A stretch of 64,000 bases of DNA from Gimesia chilikensis (GTDB lineage: Bacteria; Planctomycetota; Planctomycetia; Planctomycetales; Planctomycetaceae): positions 1,665,654 to 1,729,653 of the forward strand of contig NZ_CP036266.1 of assembly GCF_007744075.1 (NCBI RefSeq), written 5' to 3'. The position numbers and the translations under genes were made by a program. The notes below the pieces were generated by a model, which saw only the letters and a list, made by a program, of their open reading frames with translations, was not told the DNA's origin and searched no databases. How positions within the stretch are numbered: position 1 is the first letter of the stretch; each line of letters opens with the position of its first letter. Positions 37,989 through 47,664 of the stretch are shown piece after piece.

Positions 37989-39248
37989 ATGCCGGAATCA
38001 AAACGGCCTAAGTATATATTGATATTGATTTTACTGATATCCGCTCTGATAAGGTGCGGACTGGCGGTTTACGTTCAGCGCCAATTAGATCAACAACCTG
38101 AACGAACATACGTGATCGAAGGGGATGCAGACGGTTACTGGAGACTGGCGCAAACGATCGTGCATGGTGAGGAGTATTCGATTTATACCCCTCCGCGACG
38201 TGTACTGCGGATGCCCGGGTTTCCGCTGGTTCTGGCCGGTGCGATGTCTGTCGCAGGCGAAGATCATTTTCGCGTGCGGCTGTTCCTGGCGCTGACCGGT
38301 GTGGCTGCCTGTTATCTCGTTTATTTACTGGGAAAAGAACTCACCAATGAAACAACAGGACTCATCGCCGCCGGGCTGACAGCAGTCTCTCCGGTCATGG
38401 CCGGGTTCAGTGTTTTGTTTTTAAGCGAAACGGTGTTCGCGGTTACGATGCTGTTTTCGCTGTGGGTACTGGTCAAATTAGGAAACGTGAAATGGGGAGA
38501 CCATGATCGTTTGCAGGGCTGTCTCTGGTCTGTGCTGGCGGGAGTTTCCCTGGCAGCGGCTTTTTATGTCCGACCAGGCTGGCTGTTAACTCTGCCGATC
38601 ATCGTCGCCCTGATGATCTGGAGAGCAAAAGGGCAACGGGTCCGTGCGCTGGAACGGGCTGCCGTATTGATACTGGGCTTTACTGTGATGCTGGTGCCCT
38701 GGGTGTACCGTAACTATCAGGTCACGGGACACTTTGTCCTGACATCACTCTGGTCGGGACCCAGTCTGTACGACGGTTTAAATCCTCAGGCGACCGGCGA
38801 CAGTGATATGACTTTTTTCGATCGAGATCGAGTGATGCTGAAAATGAGTGAGTACGAAATGAATCGCTACTACACACAACAGGCGGTGGAATATGCGCGC
38901 CAGCATCCCGGTCATGTGATTCAACTGATGGGAGCCAAGTTGCTGCGTTACTGGAAGCCGTGGCCCAACGCACCGCAGTTTCGTTCGTGGTGGATGATGG
39001 CTGCCGTCTCAGTGGTCTTTCTGCCGGTGTTACTGCTGGCTGGCTACGGTATCTGGATATCACGCCAGCAGGGGCTGCTGTTACTGATTACGCTAGGGCC
39101 GATTTTATATTTTTCACTGATTCACATGGTGTTTGTCAGTTCGCTGCGATATCGGCTGCCTGCAGAATACAGTCTGTATATCCTGTCTGCCATCGGGGTG
39201 ACTGCCCTGGTGGGAGGCAGATTAAACAAGGAGAAAATCAAATCATGA
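37989..39248 (+). CDS. Glycosyltransferase family 39-like membrane protein (ArnT/PMT type)
   Basis: A 419-residue polytopic membrane protein with roughly ten helices. The first loop has EGDADGYWRLAQTI, which occupies the place of the acidic catalytic loop of GT39/GT83-type enzymes, and RMPGFPLVLAG is typical of this class. Such enzymes move a sugar from a polyprenyl-phosphate donor to lipid or protein on the outer face. The ATG at 37989 is chosen with CAGGGAA upstream; a GTG at 37974 is also in frame. An AsmA-like gene follows 32 bases later, so an envelope-related operon is likely. Donor and acceptor are unknown. Confidence 0.8.
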   Translation: MPESKRPKYILILILLISALIRCGLAVYVQRQLDQQPERTYVIEGDADGYWRLAQTIVHGEEYSIYTPPRRVLRMPGFPLVLAGAMSVAGEDHFRVRLFLALTGVAACYLVYLLGKELTNETTGLIAAGLTAVSPVMAGFSVLFLSETVFAVTMLFSLWVLVKLGNVKWGDHDRLQGCLWSVLAGVSLAAAFYVRPGWLLTLPIIVALMIWRAKGQRVRALERAAVLILGFTVMLVPWVYRNYQVTGHFVLTSLWSGPSLYDGLNPQATGDSDMTFFDRDRVMLKMSEYEMNRYYTQQAVEYARQHPGHVIQLMGAKLLRYWKPWPNAPQFRSWWMMAAVSVVFLPVLLLAGYGIWISRQQGLLLLITLGPILYFSLIHMVFVSSLRYRLPAEYSLYILSAIGVTALVGGRLNKEKIKS

Positions 39249-39280
39249 TCCGTGAGGATCTGATCCGGTTTTGAAGTGTC

Positions 39281-42200
39281 ATGGTTGTTCGTAAAACCTT
39301 TCAATGGTGTCTGCTGATCCTGATCTCGCTGGTAATTACCGGCGGGAGCTACGGGTACTATCTGTGGATGCGCAGTGACGACATGATCAAAGCCGGGATC
39401 CTCGAGAAAATCGAGAACCACGTGCCGGGGCTGATGATTGATATCGACCGGGCTCAGTTTGATTTTCGTCGACGAGTGCGAATTGAAGGTTGCCGGATAC
39501 AGACGGTCAATCATCAGGATACGATCATTGATCTGCCTGAAGTGGTCGTGACGCTGAACCAGGAAAAAATGGCCAGGCATCAACTGATAGACGTGCAAAA
39601 GATTGTGCTCAATCGTCCACAACTGGTACTGGTACGCATGGCGGACGGGACCTGGAACTGGGAAGGCCTGCCGGAACCGATAAAGAGTGACAACCCGCTG
39701 CCCGAGTTGATCATTGAGCGGGGGAGCCTGTCACTCAAGTTTGAGCACGGTCCAGAGAATGTTCCCACAGTCATCACGCTGCAGAATCTGGACTTGCGTC
39801 TGATTCCTTCCGGCGCGAGTCGCTATGAAATCGAGGGCCATACTTCGATTCCCCAGGCGGGGAAACTGGAGATTGCCGGTTACTGGGATCTGGATTCGAA
39901 ACTGGGTTCGGTCTCCGGAAAGTGGAGTCAGCTGGAATTTGGTCCAGACCTGGTAAGGTTGGCGACCGGGATTTCTCCGGAGTTGGAATCAAGACTGAAG
40001 AAAGCCTTTCCGTCTCTGCAGCTGCAGCCCAATCAGTCGACGGGGATGTACGATCTGGGAATCAGCGCGCAGATGGATATCCAGTTCAGCCTGTCCCGTT
40101 TGCGCAGAGAAGAGGCGCCGCAGTTTCAGGTACTCACGCATTTGCGCGAGGGCAAATTCAAGCATCCGCTGCTCCCGTTTCCTTTACGTAATATTGTGGG
40201 TAAAGTCCTGATTGATAACGAGAGGCTGCAGGTTCAGAATTTACAGGCCCACAACGGAGAAACCAGCTTTGCCCTCGGGGGAGACTATTACTTCCGCAAG
40301 CGATTTTCGCAGAAGGGGGCTCCTTTAAATCAGAGTATGTTCTCTTTTCAGACACGTCAGCTTCCCCTGGACGAACGTCTGCGAAGCCGCCTGACGGGAG
40401 GGCTGGCCCGAACCTACGACACCCTGCGTCCCAGCGGGAATGTTAACCTGGATGTCGATCTGAGTTATCCGGGAAACGGGAAATGGCGCATACAGAACCT
40501 GAAGGTTACCGTCCATGATGGTGCGATCGTCCCGGTGCATTTTCCGTATCGAGTCGACCACATCAAGGGAGAGATGAGGCAGTTGGAGCCGGATATACTC
40601 AATCTGGATTTCAGTGGTATGGCCGGGGATCGTTCCGTAACAGCCAAGGGATTTGTGCAGCATCCCGGCCCGGCATCAAAAATGGATATTGATGTGATAT
40701 CTTATGGTGTCCCCATTGATGCCTCGCTGCAGGCAGCCTGTCCTGATGGAATCAAGACAGTCTTAGATGAACTCGAACTACAGGGGAAACTCAATGCCCA
40801 TGTCAAGCTGACGCGGGCGCCGGCTCTGAATCAGCCGATTCAGGTGGATCTGCGGGCCAAAATGGAAGAGGGCGGCGCGCTCCAGTATCGGATCTTTCCC
40901 TATCGCGTGACCGATTTGAAAGGCGAGGTTTCTTATTCCAGTAATACCGGTCGAGTTTACTTTTCGCAGTTACAGGGGAGGCACGGCAATGCACAACTCT
41001 CTGCACAGGGAACTTACGACCGTTTTGACAGTGATGGGAAGCTGAAGCTGAAGGTCGCTGCACAGAATGCAACCTGTGATTCCAATCTGCGACTGGCACT
41101 GCCCGATTCACTGCAGAAGCTGTGGGGGGATCTGTCTCCGACCGGTAAGCTGAATTTGACGACCGATATATCCTGGCAACGGGGACTGCCGGCGCAGATC
41201 AGCATTCCCCAGGCAAAATGGTGGAATGGGAGTCTGAATCTCAAAGACTTCCCCTATCCGATCGACAACCTCAATGCGCAATGGAGTTACGAAGTCGATC
41301 CTGGGACCGGCAATAGTGTTGTGGTTATGAAGTCGATCTCCGGAAAACATGATGAGACCAGGATTGGGATCGGCGATGCATTCGCCGAGATTACGCCGCA
41401 GGGGGACTGGCGTTTTAAGATGGAGAATATGAACATCGATGATATCTCCGCAGATCGGTCTTTTCAGTCTGCTTTGCCGGAAGCGATGGGGTCTGCACTG
41501 AATACTCTCAATATCCAACGACCAATTTCGGCGAGTGGGTGGATCGAGTTTCGTGGTTCGCAGCAGCAGGGGACTGCGGTGACCGCTGCCTGGGGGATGG
41601 ATACTTACCTGGCTGAGAACAGTGTGACAGCAGGCGTCGATATCACGAAAGTTTATGGCAAGGTTCATTCGAAGGGGACCTGGGACGGAACTCATTTGCA
41701 ACTGACCGGTGACCTGGATCTCGATTCGGCTTTCATCCTGGGCTATCATCTGACCGAGATCAAAGGGCCGTTCGAAATTAACGATACCCAGCTGACTGTC
41801 GGCTCACGGCAGATCCGCCGCGAGCAGATGCAGTCGGTCAGTCTGCCTCAGATCAATGCCAAGCAACCGATTACCGCCAAGGCGATTCGCGGGGTGATTA
41901 CCTGCATGGGGGATATTGAGCTGACTACAGTGCCGACTTACAACATGCAGATCGAACTGCATCGGGGACTGCTGGAAGAGTACGCGGCCCGTTATATGCC
42001 GGGGCAATCCCAGTTGCGGGGCGTCATGAATGGCTGGATCCAGCTCTGGGGACGCGGTTCTAATAAATCCGATCTGAAAGGGCAGGGACAATTACAGATC
42101 AGTCCGGCGGCCATTTATGAGCTGCCGCCGATTGCCCAGATCTTCAAAGTGGTGCGTCTGGCACAACCCGACAAGACGGCCTTTGATTCCGCGTTTTGTG

Positions 42201-42604
42201 ACTTCACCGTTTCGAACCAGACGTTTCATCTGAAGTACATCGAGTTGAAAGGGAATGCGATCAGCCTGTACGGCCAGGCGGGAGAAGCCCATTTCGATGG
42301 TCGACTGAAAGTTGATCTGTTTTCCCAGCTGACCCGCAGGCAGCTGCCTCTACCGGCGATTACCCAGCTGATCGGGCATGCAACCAGTGGCTGGATCCGG
42401 GTGGAACTGCGGGGCACGACATCGAATCCGATTGTGGATATCAAGTCGAACCCGCTGCTCGATGGCTCCCTGAAGACATTTCTGAATAACGTCATGCGAG
42501 GCGGGCCGACGAATAATAATAACGCGACGAATCGCTGGCCCCGTGGGTCTCAGGGCGGTGTGGGTTCGATCCGGCAAAATTTCCCCTTGCCGTTCGCTCA
42601 ATAG
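39281..42604 (+). CDS. AsmA/TamB-like large envelope protein
   Basis: A 1107-residue protein with an N-terminal membrane anchor (about 8-28) and a long beta-rich periplasmic part. The opening matches AsmA-like proteins: short cytosolic end, helix, then LMIDIDRAQFDFRRRVRIEGCRI and DLPEVVVTLNQ. The rest consists of repeated patterns such as LNLDVDLSYPGNGKW and LDLDSAFILGYHLTEIKGPF. The C-terminal 250 residues (GVMNGWIQLWGRGSNKSDLKGQGQL) resemble the AsmA-like C-terminal domain. AsmA/TamB/YhdP proteins are thought to carry phospholipid between membranes. The gene probably forms an operon with the upstream glycosyltransferase. Confidence 0.8.
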   Translation: MVVRKTFQWCLLILISLVITGGSYGYYLWMRSDDMIKAGILEKIENHVPGLMIDIDRAQFDFRRRVRIEGCRIQTVNHQDTIIDLPEVVVTLNQEKMARHQLIDVQKIVLNRPQLVLVRMADGTWNWEGLPEPIKSDNPLPELIIERGSLSLKFEHGPENVPTVITLQNLDLRLIPSGASRYEIEGHTSIPQAGKLEIAGYWDLDSKLGSVSGKWSQLEFGPDLVRLATGISPELESRLKKAFPSLQLQPNQSTGMYDLGISAQMDIQFSLSRLRREEAPQFQVLTHLREGKFKHPLLPFPLRNIVGKVLIDNERLQVQNLQAHNGETSFALGGDYYFRKRFSQKGAPLNQSMFSFQTRQLPLDERLRSRLTGGLARTYDTLRPSGNVNLDVDLSYPGNGKWRIQNLKVTVHDGAIVPVHFPYRVDHIKGEMRQLEPDILNLDFSGMAGDRSVTAKGFVQHPGPASKMDIDVISYGVPIDASLQAACPDGIKTVLDELELQGKLNAHVKLTRAPALNQPIQVDLRAKMEEGGALQYRIFPYRVTDLKGEVSYSSNTGRVYFSQLQGRHGNAQLSAQGTYDRFDSDGKLKLKVAAQNATCDSNLRLALPDSLQKLWGDLSPTGKLNLTTDISWQRGLPAQISIPQAKWWNGSLNLKDFPYPIDNLNAQWSYEVDPGTGNSVVVMKSISGKHDETRIGIGDAFAEITPQGDWRFKMENMNIDDISADRSFQSALPEAMGSALNTLNIQRPISASGWIEFRGSQQQGTAVTAAWGMDTYLAENSVTAGVDITKVYGKVHSKGTWDGTHLQLTGDLDLDSAFILGYHLTEIKGPFEINDTQLTVGSRQIRREQMQSVSLPQINAKQPITAKAIRGVITCMGDIELTTVPTYNMQIELHRGLLEEYAARYMPGQSQLRGVMNGWIQLWGRGSNKSDLKGQGQLQISPAAIYELPPIAQIFKVVRLAQPDKTAFDSAFCDFTVSNQTFHLKYIELKGNAISLYGQAGEAHFDGRLKVDLFSQLTRRQLPLPAITQLIGHATSGWIRVELRGTTSNPIVDIKSNPLLDGSLKTFLNNVMRGGPTNNNNATNRWPRGSQGGVGSIRQNFPLPFAQ

Positions 42605-42615
42605 ATTCGTTTTGA

Positions 42616-42792
42616 CTACCTGCGGTCCGAGCGATTCCAGCGTTTTTTCGCTTCCTCTTCGAGCTCTTCTGCTTTCTGCCTGGAACGTTTCTTCCAGTTT
42701 TTCAGAATAAGAGTTAGCACAATCATCACTGCGAGATATGCTCCCAGGATTTTGAGCAGCCAGATGAGTAATCCGGTGGCGATCTCATTCAT
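42616..42792 (-). CDS. Small single-helix membrane protein (58 residues), unknown
   Basis: A short frame from ATG at 42792 to TAG. The protein begins MNEIATGLLIWLLKILGAYL and continues with one membrane helix to about residue 31. The last 27 residues are strongly charged and probably helical (KNWKKRSRQKAEELEEEAKK). A membrane helix followed by a charged helix is common in real small proteins. No clear ribosome-binding site is present. It lies 78 bases downstream of a TadE-like gene on the same strand and nine bases from the convergent AsmA-like gene. I do not recognise a family. The codon pattern supports coding, but translation is unproven. Confidence 0.5.
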   Translation of the reverse strand: MNEIATGLLIWLLKILGAYLAVMIVLTLILKNWKKRSRQKAEELEEEAKKRWNRSDRR

Positions 42793-42870
42793 GTTGGGGA
42801 AGACTCGCGAATTTGGCTGTCGAACTCGTCCAGCAGAAACAGTGAGAGAGTGTACAAGACGTTTTGTCTG

Positions 42871-43425
42871 TTACTCTAAACTGGTCATCGCGCTGATTTC
42901 AAGCTGTTTTCCGGATAAGGAAAAGCCAAAAGAAGACAAGAGGTCCGGGAGTGGGAATTTACCATTCGTATTGGTTAAATTGACACAAACCGTAACCTTG
43001 ATCTGATCGGCATTAGGAGCTGGTCCGACAGGAGAGCAGGGGATGTCTGAATTGCCAATTGTCTGTGTGAGAGCGGCACTTCCATCCTCTATGGAGACCA
43101 GTACATCCCCCTGATTGGAAGCAGCCGGCTGCGATCCGACAGCCAATGTTAATGAATTGAGGGCGACATAGTCCTGAATCAGATTTCCGACAGCCGTGGT
43201 TGTTGAACCGACCTGGGCAGCCTTTCGAGCACCCTCAATCGTGGCTGTAGTGATGGTTTGCTGTAACATGGCATAAAAGCCGAACTCAAGAATTGCCAGA
43301 GAGAGGATCAGGATGATCGGAAATGCGAGGATGAACTCCAGCAGCACCGAGCCCCGGCGGCTTTTAGAGTAATGTAGCCGGTAAGCTCGATCTGTTTTCC
43401 GGGTTGAGATCTCACTGTGATTCAT
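42871..43425 (-). CDS. TadE-like pseudopilin
   Basis: A 184-residue protein with a TadE-type N-terminus: short basic leader, RRGSVLLEFILAFPIILILSLAILEFGFYAMLQQTITTATIEGARKAA. The Glu soon after the start of the hydrophobic stretch is the usual TadE/TadF signature for processing by a prepilin peptidase. The remainder is a soluble domain with several Cys. In Tad (Flp pilus) systems TadE and TadF are minor pilins. It is divergent from a second TadE-like gene across 283 bases. No Tad motor or secretin is present in the window, so those must lie elsewhere if this pilus is real. Confidence 0.82.
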   Translation of the reverse strand: MNHSEISTRKTDRAYRLHYSKSRRGSVLLEFILAFPIILILSLAILEFGFYAMLQQTITTATIEGARKAAQVGSTTTAVGNLIQDYVALNSLTLAVGSQPAASNQGDVLVSIEDGSAALTQTIGNSDIPCSPVGPAPNADQIKVTVCVNLTNTNGKFPLPDLLSSFGFSLSGKQLEISAMTSLE

Positions 43426-43708
43426 CTGACGTACTTTGTATTGGGCAAAGTGTTAACGAATGGAGACATTCGCTTGGCGCTTGCTAAGTATGGTTATCAA
43501 TGTTCATGTCAGTTATCGTTGGACTGACATTTGTTTTTGTTTAAAACAACTCAAATTCTGCAAGCTCCGCTGTTTCTCTGGTGAATCCAGGGAGATGTGC
43601 AATCACTAAGTACAAGGGAACGCAAATTGCTTGCCAAACTAATAATGCAACGTCAAGTTTGCTGACAGATCTTACTGATGTAAAATGAACTGATATTGGT
43701 GTCGCACT

Positions 43709-44266
43709 GTGTATAAGAACAGTAAACATACAAGGGTCCGCGAGAAGCAACGTTCCGGTGCTGTCGTGCTGGAACTGATACTGACCGCTCCTGCGTTTCT
43801 GATCATCATGCTGTCAATCGTGCAGATCTCATTGATTTACACAGCGATTGAGCAAACTGCGTTTGCCAGTCGGTATGCAGCGAAAATTGCTTCTGAAACG
43901 GCTTCAGGTTCGCTGGCTGCGTTAAATACAGGACCGAATGGCCCCCTGAAGACAGGCGTTGACAATATCCTCTACACCGGAGGACTTCCTGATGGGAGTT
44001 GCCGGGTGATTCTGGAGTATAACGTAGATACAGAGGAGGGGATTGAACTCACCGTTGCTGACCCAACACCAGCGGCGGCAAATTGTGATTGTGACCCACC
44101 CGCGACAGCTTTGCCTGCAGTCGCAGGTACATCGTTGGATCAATCGGTAAGAACAACCGTTTGTGTGCGACTAGGCAACAACATTCCCGACTTCCTGTCC
44201 AGTCTGGGTTTCTCTACTCAGAATTATATAGTTGAAGAATCTACGACCTACATGCATGAGTTATGA
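43709..44266 (+). CDS. TadE-like pseudopilin (second copy)
   Basis: A 185-residue protein with the same layout: basic leader, then RSGAVVLELILTAPAFLIIMLSIVQISLIYTAIEQTAFASRYAAKIA. The Glu after the leader is present (LELIL). The C-terminal half has a CDC motif and a second TadE-like segment (RTTVCVRLGNNIPDFLSSLGFS) similar to the end of the divergent copy, which indicates common descent. The start appears to be GTG at 43709, with only a weak ribosome-binding site. A TadG-like gene follows 59 bases later on the same strand, so both probably make components of one pilus or surface assembly. Confidence 0.82.
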   Translation: MYKNSKHTRVREKQRSGAVVLELILTAPAFLIIMLSIVQISLIYTAIEQTAFASRYAAKIASETASGSLAALNTGPNGPLKTGVDNILYTGGLPDGSCRVILEYNVDTEEGIELTVADPTPAAANCDCDPPATALPAVAGTSLDQSVRTTVCVRLGNNIPDFLSSLGFSTQNYIVEESTTYMHEL

Positions 44267-44325
44267 TTGTGGTCCACTCGACACTGGCAGCATAACAGCA
44301 TTCCCAAAATACTGATTGAGTTCCG

Positions 44326-45513
44326 ATGCAGAGTATTCACACTAGTCAGAAGACCCAGAAAAACAGACGGGGGATCGCCGTACTCTGGCTGATTCTCTGG
44401 GGGTCCATGTTTCTGACGTTCTTCTGTGTAACACTGGAGTTTGCTTCATTATGGCAGGCTCAAGTTGAGCTGAATAATACAATGGACTCTGCTGCCCTGG
44501 CCGCTGCCCGACAATGGGGGGCGAGTGGAAGTGATGCAACTCTGCTTGCAAGAAATGTCGGGGTGGCTTACGTCGATGCTAATCCTGTTCTGGGAGCGAC
44601 GGTTCCTTTTTCCACCAATTATGGACCGGGAAATCCTCCGAATCAGAATGCAACTACCAGCGGCAACCTCGTCTTTGGCGCACTGGATTCAACTGTGTCG
44701 CCAATAACCTTCAATTCAAATGGCCAGGGGGGATGTGCTGCTGGTGATGTGACTATCACGATCACAAAACCTTCTGCAGGGGCTAATGTGACGCCAGATG
44801 AAATCGAAGTCATATTCAATGACGGAGGCGCCAATCTGGAAATTCAGTCGATTGCCTTCACCTTACCCACCTCCGGCGTCAATAATGTAACGCAACGTCC
44901 CTATTTTAATTCGGGACAGAATCCTGCGGTCTCTCAGACGGTTGGTGATTATCAGGGATTAGACCCGGCCCCTTCCAGTGGTGGTATGAATCCAGACTGG
45001 GACTGCCCGAACGGAAATGGTGATATCTGTTTTGCATTTGAAGACCTGGTGGCAGGGCAAGCTGGAAGGTATCAGACGGTCAGGCTGAATTTTGCCCCAG
45101 GCTCATTTACATCTACAGGTGTGCCAGCTACGACAGATTACTTTCACTTTGGTGTTTCAACCAACAATCTGAATCCACCCGCGTTTTCAGGTAGTAATGA
45201 TGGTGATGCCTGGGGAGCAGATGGTGTCATCGCGACCATCACTTTTTATAATTCCGTTTCCATGACCACATCCACCGCGTCATCCGTCTTCGTCAATACC
45301 GGTGGAGATGATGGCATCTCCCAGGCTTTTTTCACCGGAGCTGGTGGAGGTCTACCAGCAGTGATTGCTCAGGCAACGATGCCCGTACAGGGATTCTGCA
45401 GTTCGCTGTTTGGAGTTTCTTTTTTCAACGTGTCCGCTTCAGCGACCGCCTACTATGACTGTGGGACTGGCCGCTCAGCCCTGGTACACGTTACGAATTA
45501 TGTCTTTCCCTGA
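44326..45513 (+). CDS. TadG-like pilus-assembly protein
   Basis: A 395-residue protein with the N-terminal Tad-like signature of TadG-type proteins: basic leader, GIAVLWLILWGSMFLTFFCVTLEFASLWQAQVELNNTMDSAALAAARQWG. The hydrophobic segment followed by LNNxxDSAALAAA is typical of this group (PF13400-like). The rest is Gly/Asn/Thr-rich, probably beta-structured and external, without a recognisable von Willebrand domain, though it has PDEIEVIFNDGG and a DGDAWGADG segment. With two TadE-like genes beside it, it looks like the minor-pilin part of a Tad locus separated from its motor. Confidence 0.8.
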   Translation: MQSIHTSQKTQKNRRGIAVLWLILWGSMFLTFFCVTLEFASLWQAQVELNNTMDSAALAAARQWGASGSDATLLARNVGVAYVDANPVLGATVPFSTNYGPGNPPNQNATTSGNLVFGALDSTVSPITFNSNGQGGCAAGDVTITITKPSAGANVTPDEIEVIFNDGGANLEIQSIAFTLPTSGVNNVTQRPYFNSGQNPAVSQTVGDYQGLDPAPSSGGMNPDWDCPNGNGDICFAFEDLVAGQAGRYQTVRLNFAPGSFTSTGVPATTDYFHFGVSTNNLNPPAFSGSNDGDAWGADGVIATITFYNSVSMTTSTASSVFVNTGGDDGISQAFFTGAGGGLPAVIAQATMPVQGFCSSLFGVSFFNVSASATAYYDCGTGRSALVHVTNYVFP

Positions 45514-45871
45514 TCGATAGATTAAAATCGCATGGCAGTGGGGATGTTCGGAAGTCCTTGAAAACTGTGGGGTTTGATATGCCAGTCAATTCTTGGCTGG
45601 GGGCTGTTCGCTGGGTTTCTTCCGGTTCTTCAACCTGATCGATGGTAAAGCACATCATCGCTTCCTTTCCAACTGGGATCTGGTGGACGACTTTCCCTGT
45701 CTGAATTCTTTCCTGTCTGCAACAACTACGTTCTGATTGTGAGTCTGCTGGAAGGAATCTGGAATAATCTCAGATGGCATTTTCAATGCTGAGCGAAGAA
45801 TGATGCAGGCATAAAAAAAGCAGACTGCATGCACAGTCTGCTTATATTTATTTCTGTTGCTTGCGGTGATA
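45514..45871. other. Convergent intergenic region, about 360 bases
   Basis: Beyond the sulfatase terminator (45812-45850) I see no gene or structured element. Two plus-strand frames of fewer than 20 codons and a minus-strand frame (45655..45927) are not protein-like. Confidence 0.45.
45812..45850 (-). terminator. Rho-independent terminator of the sulfatase gene
   Basis: A perfect 9-bp stem (45819-45827 with 45834-45842) with a six-base loop. On the minus strand it is followed by TTTTTTT. It lies about 30 bases beyond the sulfatase stop codon. Confidence 0.82.
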
Positions 45872-47353
45872 TTAGAACCGCTGCTTACCATCGCCGGGGG
45901 CTGGTTGCTTCTTGGCTGGTTTGCCACTCGGTTTCCAAAGTGGATCAGAGCTGTGGGCGGAGTCCATCATGGCTTCCAGCTTCTTGACGAGATCTGGATG
46001 TTTCGCTGCCAGATCAGTGCCTTCGCCCAGGTCTTCTTCGAGGTTGAACAGTTGGGTTTTGCCTTTGAAAATGGGCATGCGAACGGCTTTCCATTCGCCC
46101 CAGCGGACTGCCTGCTTCCCACCCCGTTCATAGAATTCCCAGTACAGGAAATCGTGCTCTTTCTGCTCGTCAGGTTTGCCTTCCAGGGTGGGGGCGATGC
46201 TTACACTGTCCAGCCCCTCAGGGCAGGGGACGTCGGCCAGGTCGGCCGCGGTGGCCATCAGGTCGCCGAAGTAGCCGATGTGGTCTGAAACGCTGCCTGC
46301 GGGCGTCGTACCGGGCCAGTAAGCGATGAAGGGCACCCGAACTCCCCCCTCATACAGATCGCGTTTCATGCCGCGGAGTGGCCCGTTGGCGTCGAAGAAT
46401 TCCGGGTCATTGCCCCCCTCGCGGTGGTGACCGTTATCAGAGGTGAAGATAACCAGCGTATTCTGATCGATATTCAATGCCTTCAGTCGATCCAGGATCT
46501 GACCCACACCCGTGTCCATGCGGGTGATCATGGCTGCCTGACCTTTATTCTGTTTGGTCCAGTCTTTCTCCTTATAGATGCCATAGTCGGGGACTTCCTG
46601 ACCATCGCCGACTTTTCTGCCTGCTTCGTTGTTGGCATGGGGAATTGTAAGTGCGACGTAGAGAAAGAAAGGATTTTGTGCGCTGCGGTCGATGAACCCC
46701 AGAGCTTCCTCCATGATCAGGTCGTGGGAATAGTCCACTTTTTTCGTGGCCACGCCGCCCAGTCGGTCTTTGCCGGTCGGGCCTTTGGAAATGGTGCTCG
46801 GATCAACGACGTTTCGCAGGGCGACTTTCTTGTCATTCTTCCAGAGGAACTCAGGATAGTAGTTGTGGGCGTTGTGCTGGTTCAGGTAGCCATAGAAATA
46901 GTCAAAGCCCTGCTTGTTGGGAACTCCCGCTGTGCCTTCCTCACCGATGCCCCATTTCCCCGTCAGTGCCGTCGTGTAACCTGCTTTTTTCAGCAGTTCG
47001 GCGACTGTGAAGTCCTTGTCCTTCAGTGACTGGTTTTCCTTGACCCAGGTATTGCCGCGCACACGGGTGTGTCCCATGTGCCGACCGGTCATCAGAACAC
47101 AACGCGAAGGGGCACACACGGTACTGCCGGCATACATTTGGGTGAACTTCATCCCGTCAGCTGCCATCTGGTCGATGCGGGGCGTCTGGATCTTCTTCTG
47201 TCCGTAGCAGCCCAGATCGCCGTAGCCCAGATCGTCGGCCATAATGAAGATGATGTTTGGCTTTTCAGGGGCGGCCGCGAAAGAACGGACCGGCGCGGAA
47301 CTCAGAAAGCAGATTGCAGCAGTGATGAGTAACAGGCGAGCGAGTGTTTGCAT
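45872..47353 (-). CDS. Arylsulfatase-type sulfatase (formylglycine-dependent), exported
   Basis: A 493-residue sulfatase that hydrolyses sulfate esters of polysaccharides or aromatic compounds. The signal peptide covers about 1-27. The start ATG at 47353 is preferred to an in-frame TTG at 47365. The active-site motif C80-A-P-S-R, whose Cys is converted to formylglycine, is followed by LMTGRHMGHTRVRGN. Metal-binding residues appear in IMADDLGYGDLGCYGQ and FTSDNGHHREGG. Sulfatases are abundant in marine planctomycetes that degrade sulfated algal polymers. No formylglycine-generating enzyme is in the window. The gene stands alone with its own terminator. Confidence 0.93.
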   Translation of the reverse strand: MQTLARLLLITAAICFLSSAPVRSFAAAPEKPNIIFIMADDLGYGDLGCYGQKKIQTPRIDQMAADGMKFTQMYAGSTVCAPSRCVLMTGRHMGHTRVRGNTWVKENQSLKDKDFTVAELLKKAGYTTALTGKWGIGEEGTAGVPNKQGFDYFYGYLNQHNAHNYYPEFLWKNDKKVALRNVVDPSTISKGPTGKDRLGGVATKKVDYSHDLIMEEALGFIDRSAQNPFFLYVALTIPHANNEAGRKVGDGQEVPDYGIYKEKDWTKQNKGQAAMITRMDTGVGQILDRLKALNIDQNTLVIFTSDNGHHREGGNDPEFFDANGPLRGMKRDLYEGGVRVPFIAYWPGTTPAGSVSDHIGYFGDLMATAADLADVPCPEGLDSVSIAPTLEGKPDEQKEHDFLYWEFYERGGKQAVRWGEWKAVRMPIFKGKTQLFNLEEDLGEGTDLAAKHPDLVKKLEAMMDSAHSSDPLWKPSGKPAKKQPAPGDGKQRF

Positions 47354-47664
47354 AACTGGTTTCAATTCATGTTGAAGGTCTTAAATGATTGCGGGCAGCG
47401 ATAACTTCTGCACTGACAATTCTGCCACGTTTGGCGTACGTATTCAATATTGAGGCCGGGAACCGGGAATTCCGGGCACTGAACAGAGGCTGTTTCGGCT
47501 TTTTTGTGATTTTTTCCAATCTCTGCGGTGTTTACTCGAATCAGGTCCTCTCGGAAATCGATAAAAGTCACAGGAACAACAGGGGCTGAGTACTATAATG
47601 CTCATAGATGTGCCTGTGGTCGAACAGCAGTGGTATTGAAATCAGCGAGTGAGGAACTGGAAAT
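47354..47664. other. Divergent intergenic region, about 310 bases
   Basis: It lies between the sulfatase and the MtfA-type peptidase and should hold both promoters. I see no RNA gene, repeat or clear promoter. Confidence 0.4.
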
